64,000 nt of DNA from Panulirus ornatus (taxonomy: Eukaryota > Arthropoda > Malacostraca > Decapoda > Palinuridae). The stretch covers positions 28,638,199 to 28,702,198 of the forward strand of contig NC_092231.1 of assembly GCF_036320965.1 (NCBI RefSeq). The letters run 5' to 3'. Under the pieces are notes generated by a model, which did not search any database, had not been told where the DNA came from, and saw only the letters and a program-made list of their open reading frames with translations. The translations under genes were made by a program, and so were the position numbers. Of this stretch, positions 56,419 through 64,000 are shown piece after piece (the stretch's first letter is position 1; the number at the start of each line of letters is the position of its first letter).

Positions 56419-59400
56419 AGAGTGGACTTGTCCATGCCTTTAACCAGAGTGGACTTGTCCATGCCTTTAACCAGAGTGGACTTGTCCATGCCTTTAACCA
56501 GAGTGGACTTGTCCATGCCTTTAACCAGAATGGACTTCTCTAAACCATTAACCAGAGTGGACTTGTCCATGCCTTTAACCAGAGTGGACTTGTCCATGCC
56601 TTTAACCAGAATGGACTTCTCTAAACCATTAACCAGAGTGGACTTGTCCATGCCTTTAACCAGAGTGGACTTGTCCATGCCTTTAACCAGAGTGGACTTG
56701 TCCATGCCTTTAACCAGAGTGGACTTGTCCATGCCTTTAACCAGAGTGGACTTGTCCATGCCTTTAACCAGAGTGGACTTGTCCATGCCTTTAACCAGAG
56801 TGGACTTGTCCATGCCTTTAACCAGAGTGGACTTGTCCATGCCTTTAACCAGAGTGGACTTGTCCATGCCTTTAACCAGAATGGACTTCTCTAAACCATT
56901 AACCAGAGTGGACTTGTCCATGCCTTTAACCAGAGTGGACTTGTCCATGCCTTTAACCAGAGTGGACTTGTCCATGCCTTTAACCAGAATGGACTTCTCT
57001 AAACCATTAACCAGAGTGGACTTGTCCATGCCTTTAACCAGAGTGGACTTGTCCATGCCTTTAACCAGAGTGGACTTGTCCATGCCTTTAACCAGAATGG
57101 ACTTCTCTAAACCATTAACCAGAGTGGACTTGTCCATGCCTTTAACCAGAGTGGACTTGTCCATGCCTTTAACCAGAGTGGACTTGTCCATGCCTTTAAC
57201 CAGAATGGACTTCTCTAAACCATTAACCAGAGTGGACTTGTCCATGCCTTTAACCAGAGTGGACTTGTCCATGCCTTTAACCAGAGTGGACTTGTCCATG
57301 CCTTTAACCAGAGTGGACTTGTCCATGCCTTTAACCAGAGTGGACTTGTCCATGCCTTTAACCAGAGTGGACTTGTCCATGCCTTTAACCAGAGTGGACT
57401 TGTCCATGCCTTTAACCAGAGTGGACTTGTCCATGCCTTTAACCAGAGTGGACTTGTCCATGCCTTTAACCAGAGTGGACTTGTCCATGCCTTTAACCAG
57501 AGTGGACTTGTCCATGCCTTTAACCAGAGTGGACTTGTCCATGCCTTTAACCAGAATGGACTTCTCTAAACCATTAACCAGAGTGGACTTGTCCATGCCT
57601 TTAACCAGAGTGGACTTGTCCATGCCTTTAACCAGAATGGACTTCTCTAAACCATTAACCAGAGTGGACTTGTCCATGCCTTTAACCAGAGTGGACTTGT
57701 CCATGCCTTTAACCAGAGTGGACTTGTCCATGCCTTTAACCAGAGTGGACTTGTCCATGCCTTTAACCAGAGTGGACTTGTCCATGCCTTTAACCAGAGT
57801 GGACTTGTCCATGCCTTTAACCAGAGTGGACTTGTCCATGCCTTTAACCAGAGTGGACTTGTCCATGCCTTTAACCAGAGTGGACTTGTCCATGCCTTTA
57901 ACCAGAGTGGACTTGTCCATGCCTTTAACCAGAGTGGACTTGTCCATGCCTTTAACCAGAGTGGACTTGTCCATGCCTTTAACCAGAGTGGACTTGTCCA
58001 TGCCTTTAACCAGAGTGGACTTGTCCATGCCTTTAACCAGAGTGGACTTGTCCATGCCTTTAACCAGAGTGGACTTGTCCATGCCTTTAACCAGAGTGGA
58101 CTTGTCCATGCCTTTAACCAGAGTGGACTTGTCCATGCCTTTAACCAGAGTGGACTTGTCCATGCCTTTAACCAGAGTGGACTTGTCCATGCCTTTAACC
58201 AGAATGGACTTCTCTAAACCATTAACCAGAGTGGACTTGTCCATGCCTTTAACCAGAGTGGACTTGTCCATGCCTTTAACCAGAGTGGACTTGTCCATGC
58301 CTTTAACCAGAGTGGACTTGTCCATGCCTTTAACCAGAGTGGACTTGTCCATGCCTTTAACCAGAATGGACTTCTCTAAACCATTAACCAGAGTGGACTT
58401 GTCCATGCCTTTAACCAGAGTGGACTTGTCCATGCCTTTAACCAGAGTGGACTTGTCCATGCCTTTAACCAGAGTGGACTTGTCCATGCCTTTAACCAGA
58501 GTGGACTTGTCCATGCCTTTAACCAGAGTGGACTTGTCCATGCCTTTAACCAGAGTGGACTTGTCCATGCCTTTAACCAGAGTGGACTTGTCCATGCCTT
58601 TAACCAGAGTGGACTTGTCCATGCCTTTAACCAGAATGGACTTCTCTAAACCATTAACCAGAGTGGACTTGTCCATGCCTTTAACCAGAGTGGACTTGTC
58701 CATGCCTTTAACCAGAATGGACTTCTCTAAACCATTAACCAGAGTGGACTTGTCCATGCCTTTAACCAGAATGGACTTCTCTAAACCATTAACCAGAGTG
58801 GACTTGTCCATGCCTTTAACCAGAGTGGACTTGTCCATGCCTTTAACCAGAGTGGACTTGTCCATGCCTTTAACCAGAGTGGACTTGTCCATGCCTTTAA
58901 CCAGAGTGGACTTGTCCATGCCTTTAACCAGAGTGGACTTGTCCATGCCTTTAACCAGAATGGACTTCTCTAAACCATTAACCAGAGTGGACTTGTCCAT
59001 GCCTTTAACCAGAGTGGACTTGTCCATGCCTTTAACCAGAGTGGACTTGTCCATGCCTTTAACCAGAGTGGACTTGTCCATGCCTTTAACCAGAGTGGAC
59101 TTGTCCATGCCTTTAACCAGAGTGGACTTGTCCATGCCTTTAACCAGAATGGACTTCTCTAAACCATTAACCAGAGTGGACTTGTCCATGCCTTTAACCA
59201 GAGTGGACTTGTCCATGCCTTTAACCAGAGTGGACTTGTCCATGCCTTTAACCAGAATGGACTTCTCTAAACCATTAACCAGAGTGGACTTGTCCATGCC
59301 TTTAACCAGAATGGACTTCTCTAAACCATTAACCAGAGTGGACTTGTCCATGCCTTTAACCAGAGTGGACTTGTCCATGCCTTTAACCAGAGTGGACTTG

Positions 59401-59955
59401 TCCATGCCTTTAACCAGAATGGACTTCTCTAAACCATTAACCAGAGTGGACTTGTCCATGCCTTTAACCAGAGTGGACTTGTCCATGCCTTTAACCAGAG
59501 TGGACTTGTCCATGCCTTTAACCAGAGTGGACTTGTCCATGCCTTTAACCAGAATGGACTTCTCTAAACCATTAACCAGAGTGGACTTGTCCATGCCTTT
59601 AACCAGAGTGGACTTGTCCATGCCTTTAACCAGAGTGGACTTGTCCATGCCTTTAACCAGAGTGGACTTGTCCATGCCTTTAACCAGAATGGACTTCTCT
59701 AAACCATTAACCAGAGTGGACTTATCCATGTCTTTAATCCGAGTGGACTTGCCCATGCCTTTAACCAGACTGGACTTCTCTAAGCCATTAACCAGAGTGG
59801 ACTTGTCCATGTCTTTAATCCGAGTGGACTTGCCCATGCCTTTAACCAGAATGGACTTCTCTAAACCATTAACCAGAGTGGACTTGTCCATGCCTTTAAC
59901 CAGAGTGGACGTGTCCATGCCTTTAACCAGAGTGGACTTGTCCATGCCTTTAACC
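56419..59955. repeat. 27-bp minisatellite, exactly 131 units, two monomer classes
   Basis: Class A is AGAGTGGACTTGTCCATGCC then TTTAACC. Class B is AGAATGGACTTCTCTAAACC then ATTAACC. The span of 3,537 bp is exactly 131 x 27 and every B unit I located sits at a whole multiple of 27 from the start, so no indel has been fixed. B units (22, one of them diverged) start at 56527, 56608, 56878, 56986, 57094, 57202, 57553, 57634, 58201, 58363, 58633, 58714, 58768, 58957, 59146, 59254, 59308, 59416, 59551, 59686, 59767 and 59848. Units near the right end (59700-59850) carry extra changes such as CTTTAATCCG. Frames of about 1,200 codons are open on both strands, encoding 9-residue repeats (plus: TRVDLSMPL/TRMDFSKPL; minus: KGMDKSTLV/NGLEKSILV). 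Confidence 0.98.
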
Positions 59956-60203
59956 GGAGCGAGCTTCGAGACATGAAGGTACCAAGTTTTCTGGTTCACA
60001 CTTCTTTAGAAATTCACTTCACCTTGTGTTTTCACCTCCCACACGTATCTCCGGTTGTCTGTGTCTGGTGTACGTTCTTCAACCATTACAATGTTTCTAC
60101 CACTCGTCGTGGCTAACACTGCTGATTCGTACCACCTCATTATTCATTCATCGTTTTAATCAAAAAAGTTGTTTTGATTTGTGGTGCGTCTTTGTAGGAC
60201 TGT

Positions 60204-60251
<48 letters not shown>

Positions 60252-60304
60252 AAAGCCATTGCACATTCATAATGTAAATTTCTTCCCCGAACAAAAGACA
60301 GTAA

Positions 60305-60350
<46 letters not shown>

Positions 60351-60390
60351 CTTTAACCTGAAAGCAAATGGATGACTTTCTACCGAGGAA
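59956..60390. other. Spacer with facing (TG)n and (CA)n tracts
   Basis: (TG)n at 60207-60248 and (CA)n at 60307-60350 are complementary and separated by about 58 bp. No gene is seen. Confidence 0.75.
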
Positions 60391-60712
60391 ACATTAGCTA
60401 AGCGAGAAGCAACACGGTCTGAGGTAAAGGTCATACACGGCGAACCTCTTGGATTTCAAAGAGAGAGTGAGCTTTGTCTGGGACAAGAGGGAAGGCTGGG
60501 TACAGTGCTCATATCTGGACTGAAACCGCATGAGAGGCTGATGACAAAGCTGGAATACCAGGCAGGAATGAGGGGACGACTCCTCCGCTGGGTAGAAGAT
60601 CAGTGGAAGTGAACACATGACACATGTCAAAGGTGCAGTCAGCACACGGACGGAAGTCACCAGTGGAGTGACACAGGCATCTGTTTTGGGAGCATTGCTA
60701 CCCCTTGACGTG
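60391..60712 (+). mobile_element. LINE relic, RT motif A-B region
   Basis: Plus-strand frames: LDFKERVSFVWDKREGWVQC (decayed), [40 protein letters not shown] and [11 protein letters not shown]. This is the WIxxWLxxRxQxVxVNGxxSxxxxVTSGVPQGSVLGPLL stretch of CR1-group RTs with substitutions (PQG became TQA). The sequence parallels 7780-7930. Confidence 0.6.
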
Positions 60713-60716
60713 TGTG

Positions 60717-60806
<90 letters not shown>
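60717..60806. repeat. (TA)n at the 3' end of an RTE-like copy
   Basis: About 45 TA dinucleotides. The minus-strand RTE-like copy 60807-62067 ends here, so this is probably its tail or target site. Confidence 0.95.
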
Positions 60807-60809
<3 letters not shown>

Positions 60810-62067
60810 TTTATTATACTTAATCGCCGTCTCCCGCGTCAGCGAGGTAGCGCAAGGAAACAGACGAAAGAATGGCCCAACCCACCCACATACACATGTA
60901 TATACATAAACGCTCACACACGCACATATACATACATGTACATTTCATTGTATACATACATATGCATACACAGACATATACATCTATACATATGTACATA
61001 TTCATGATTGCTGCTTTCATCTATTCTCATCACCACCCCGCCACACATGAAATAGCATCCCCCCCCTCCCACTCCAGCGAGGTAGCGCCAGGAAAAGACA
61101 ACAAAGGCTACATTCGTTCACACTCAGTCTCTAGCTGTCATGTGTAATGCACCGAATCCACAGCTCCCTTTCCACATCCAGGCCCCACAAAACATTCCAT
61201 GGTTCACCCCGGATGTTCACATGCCCTGGTTCATTCCATTGACAGCACGTCAACCCCGGTATACCACATCGTTCCAATTCACTCTATTCCTTGCATGCCT
61301 TTCACCCTCCTGTATGTTCAGGCCCCGATCGCTCAAAATCTTTTTCACTCCACCCTTCCATCTCCAATTTGGACTCCCGCTTCTCCTCCTTCCCTCCACC
61401 TTTGACACATATATCCTCTTTGTCAATCTTTCCTCACTCATTCTCTCCATGTGTCTAAACCATTTCAAAACACCTCCTTCTGCTCTCTTAACCACACTCT
61501 TTTTATAACCACACATCTCTCTTACCCTTTCATTACTTACTCGATCAAACCACCTCACACCACATATTGTCCTCAAACATCTCATTTCCAACACATCCAC
61601 CCATCTCCGCACAACCCTTTCTATAGCCCACGCCTCGCAACCATATAACATTGTTGAAACCACTGTTCCTTCAAACATACTCATTTTTGCTCTCCGAGAT
61701 AACGTTCTCGCCTTCCACACATTCTTCAACTTTCCCAGAGCCTTCGCCCTCTCCCCCACCCTGTGACTCACTTCCGCTTCCATGGCTCCATCCGCTGCAA
61801 AGTCCACTCCCAGACATTTAAAACACTTCACTTCCTCCAGTTTTTCTCCATTCAAACTTACCTCCCAGTTGGCTTGTCCCTCAACCCTACTGTACATAAT
61901 AACCTGCTCTTATTCACATTTACTCTCAGCTTTCTTGTTTCACACACTTTACCAAACTCAGTTACCAGCTTCTGCACTTTCTCACCTGAATCAGCCACCA
62001 GCGCTGCATCATCGGCAAACAACAACTGACTCACTTCCCAAGCCCTCTCATCCACAACAGACTGCAT
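60807..62067 (-). mobile_element. RTE-like LINE relic (copy 2)
   Basis: From right to left on the minus strand: [54 protein letters not shown] (RT motif C and after), a frameshift, then an open frame 61897-61250: [111 protein letters not shown]. The 3' UTR follows (60810-61240), with CTCCCGCGTCAGCGAGGTAG near its end and a (TA)n tail. It is 5'-truncated at about 62067 inside RT. FADD is intact but motif A is lost. Confidence 0.8.
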
Positions 62068-62240
62068 ACATGTGTATATATGTATATGTCTTTGTATGTA
62101 TATGTTTGAATACGTTGAAATGCATATGTATGTATATATGCGTGTATGGGCGTTTATGTATATACATGTGTACGTGGGTAAGTTGGGCCAATCCTCGTGT
62201 GTTTCCTTGCGCTGCCTAGCTGACGCGGGAAACTGGGATT
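62068..62240 (+). mobile_element. RTE-like 3' UTR fragment
   Basis: In plus orientation: GGGTAAGTTGGGCCAATCCT, TTTCCTTGCGCTGCCTAGCT, GACGCGGGAAACTGGGATTG, then AGTATAATATATA. It is a diverged version of the 3' UTR seen at 62470-62560, ending in (TA)n. No coding part is attached. Confidence 0.65.
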
Positions 62241-62243
62241 GAG

Positions 62244-62317
<74 letters not shown>
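62241..62317. repeat. (TA)n between two RTE-like 3' ends
   Basis: About 35 TA dinucleotides between two plus-oriented RTE-like 3' fragments. Confidence 0.95.
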
Positions 62318-62324
<7 letters not shown>

Positions 62325-62547
62325 AGAGTGAATTGGAGCGATGTGGTATACCGGGGCTGACGTGCTGTCAGTGGATTGAATCAAGGCATGTGAAGCGTCT
62401 GGGGTAAACCATGGAAAGCTGTGTAGGTATGTATATTTGCATGTGTGGACCTATGTATATACATGTGTATGGGGGGGGGGGTTGGGCCATTTCTTTCGTC
62501 TGTTTCCTTGCGCTACCTCGCAAACGTGGGAGACAGCGACAAAGTAT

Positions 62548-62560
<13 letters not shown>
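62318..62560 (+). mobile_element. RTE-like 3' end, plus orientation (left arm of palindrome)
   Basis: It begins with the last codons of ORF2 ([11 protein letters not shown] frame: GTGAATTGGAGCGATGTGGT), then the 3' UTR with GAATCAAGGCATGTGAAGCG, TCTGGGGTAAACCATGGAAA, TTTCCTTGCGCTACCTCGCA and GACAGCGACAAAGTATAAAA. It is nearly identical to the reverse complement of 62655-62905. Confidence 0.78.
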
Positions 62561-62635
<75 letters not shown>

Positions 62636-62640
62636 TCATA
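62561..62640. repeat. (TA)n at the centre of an RTE-tail palindrome
   Basis: About 36 TA dinucleotides flanked by A-run and T-run, joining two oppositely oriented RTE-like tails. Confidence 0.95.
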
Positions 62641-64000
62641 TATATATTTTTTTTTTTTTTTTTTTTATACTTTGTCGCTGTCTCCCGCGTTTGCGAGGTA
62701 GCGCAAGGAAACAGACGAAAGAAATGGCCCCACCCCCCCCCCCCATACACATGTACATACACACGTCCACACACGCAAATATACATACCTACACAGCTTT
62801 CCATGGTTTACCCCAGACGCTTCACATGCCTTGCTTCAATCCACTGACAGCACGTCAACCCCTGTATACCACATGACTCCAATTCACTCTATTTCTTGCC
62901 CTCCTTTCACCCTCCTGCATGTTCAGGCCCCGATCACACAAAATCTTTTTCACTCCATCTTTCCACCTCCAATTTGGTCTCCCTCTTCTCCTCGTTCCCT
63001 CCACCTCCGACACATATATCCTCTTGGTCAATCTCTCCTCACTCATTCTCTCCATGTGCCCGAACCATTTCAAAACACCCTCTTCTGCTCTCTCAACCAC
63101 GCTCTTTTTATTTCCACACATCTCTCTCACCCTTACGTTACTTACTCGATCAAACCACCTCACACCACACATTGTCCTCAAACATCTCATTTCCAGCACA
63201 TCCATCCTCCTGCGCACATCTCTATCCATAGCCCACGCCTCGCAACCATACAACATTGTTGGAACCACTATTCCCTCAAACATACCCATTTTTGCTTTCC
63301 GAGATAATGTTCTCGACTTCCACACATTTTTCAAGGCTCCCAAAATTTTCGCCCCCTCCCCCACCCTATGATCCACTTCCGCTTCCATGGTTCCATCCGT
63401 TGACAGATCCACTCCCAAATATCTAAAACACTTCACTTCCTCCAGTTTTTCTCCATTCAAACTCACCTCCCAATTGACTTGACCCTCACCCCTACTGTAC
63501 CTAATAACCTTGCTCTTATTCACATTTACTCTCAACTTTCTTCTTCCACACACTTTACCAAACTCAGTCACCAGCTTCTGCAGTTTCTCACATGAATCAG
63601 CCACCAGCGCTGTATCATCAGCGAACAACAACTGACTCACTTCCCAAGCTCTCTCATCCCCAACAGCCTTCATACTTGCCCCTCTTTCCAGGACTCTTGC
63701 ATTTACCTCCCTTACAACCCCATCCATAAACAAATTAAACAACCATGGAGACATCACACACCCCTGCCGCAAACCTACATTCACTGAGAACCAATCACTT
63801 TCCTCTCTTCCTACACGTACACATGCCTTACATCCTCGATAAAAACTTTTCACTGCTTCTAACAACTTGCCTCCCACACCATATATTCTTAATACCTTCC
63901 ACAGAGCATCTCTATCAACTCTATCATATGCCTTCTCCAGATCCATAAATGCTACATACAAATCCATTTCCTTTTCTAAGTATTTCTCACATACATTCTT
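62641..64000 (-). mobile_element. RTE-like LINE (copy 3), runs off the window
   Basis: 3' UTR 62641-62854 with the CTCCCGCGTTTGCGAGGTAG motif and a poly-T/TA tail, preceded (to the right) by an intact RT frame described separately. The 5' part lies beyond 64000. It is the least decayed retrotransposon here. Confidence 0.85.
62855..64000 (-). CDS. Non-LTR reverse transcriptase, RTE-like, partial (N-terminus outside window)
   Basis: This minus-strand frame is open from the window edge (KNVCEKYLEKE precedes the first in-window Met at 63967) to a stop at 62855, over 380 codons without a break. Counting from that Met: FMDLEKAYDRV (7-17, RT motif A, catalytic Asp 9), GLRQGCVMSPWLFNLFMDGV (65-84, motif B), LLFADDTALVA (113-123, motif C, Asp 117 and 118), [11 protein letters not shown] (motif D), FRYLGVDLSTDG, MGMFEGIVVPTMLYGCEAWA, RRMDVLEMRCLRTMCGVRWF, LKWFGHMERMSEERLTKRIY, RRRGRPNWRWKDGVKKIL and the end RVNWSHVVYRG. 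All catalytic residues are present, so this part is not inactivated. In such elements the protein nicks target DNA with an upstream AP-type endonuclease and reverse transcribes its own RNA there. The clade name is by resemblance; an intact endonuclease cannot be judged here. Confidence 0.85.
   Translation of the reverse strand, partial: KNVCEKYLEKEMDLYVAFMDLEKAYDRVDRDALWKVLRIYGVGGKLLEAVKSFYRGCKACVRVGREESDWFSVNVGLRQGCVMSPWLFNLFMDGVVREVNARVLERGASMKAVGDERAWEVSQLLFADDTALVADSCEKLQKLVTEFGKVCGRRKLRVNVNKSKVIRYSRGEGQVNWEVSLNGEKLEEVKCFRYLGVDLSTDGTMEAEVDHRVGEGAKILGALKNVWKSRTLSRKAKMGMFEGIVVPTMLYGCEAWAMDRDVRRRMDVLEMRCLRTMCGVRWFDRVSNVRVREMCGNKKSVVERAEEGVLKWFGHMERMSEERLTKRIYVSEVEGTRRRGRPNWRWKDGVKKILCDRGLNMQEGERRARNRVNWSHVVYRG

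Noticed and set aside
56346..59999. Frames of about 1,200 codons on both strands
   Set aside because: They are produced by the 27-bp unit. I keep the minus-strand possibility only as a question in the findings, not as a gene.

Overview
This is a eukaryotic genomic window, most likely from a decapod crustacean. The reasons are: (i) one confident host exon that matches the conserved N-terminus of arthropod calcium/calmodulin-dependent protein kinase I (CaMKI); (ii) many decayed non-LTR retrotransposon copies (CR1-like, jockey-like and RTE-like) with the protein signatures usual in crustacean genomes; (iii) very dense microsatellites (CA/GT, TA, GA/CT, ATT) and minisatellites. I see no bacterial operon, CRISPR array, rRNA or tRNA. 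The species is inferred from general knowledge, not proven.

Layout. 0-3.4 kb: a block of five minisatellites (42, 17, ~30, 39 and 32 bp units). 3.4-8.3 kb: LINE relics of several families. 8.3-9.7 kb: a 37-bp minisatellite with a 13-unit duplication. 9.8-17.7 kb: LINE 3' relics, dinucleotide tracts and more short-unit arrays. 18.2-18.6 kb: a pogo/Tigger-like DNA transposon relic. 18.8-20.3 kb: LINE pieces. 20.4-25.3 kb: two neighbouring long arrays (33 bp x about 91; 30 bp x about 56). 25.9-43.6 kb: the main LINE graveyard, including an RTE-like element nested inside a CR1-like one. 45.56-45.85 kb: CaMKI promoter and first coding exon on the minus strand, so at least part of the sequence to its left is CaMKI intron 1. 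47.3-49.3 kb: 34, 35 and 31 bp arrays, just upstream of the CaMKI promoter in its own direction. 52.7-54.7 kb: RTE endonuclease relic and a third jockey-like copy. 54.8-55.5 kb: 32-bp array. 55.6-56.2 kb: a possible decayed coding segment. 56.4-60.0 kb: a 27-bp array of exactly 131 units. 60.4-64.0 kb: LINE and RTE-like copies, several meeting at (TA)n tracts, one pair tail to tail as a palindrome.

Tandem arrays fill roughly a quarter of the window. The very long open frames inside them exist because the unit length is a multiple of three, and they are open on both strands; I do not call them genes. The strongest threads for follow-up are: LINE 3' ends repeatedly sitting at the edge of minisatellites, including one case where a motif single-copy in one LINE relic (9.9 kb) is amplified seven-fold in a related relic (40.7 kb); the indel-free two-class 27-bp array; and the CaMKI promoter lying near a 34-bp array rich in TGACG motifs.
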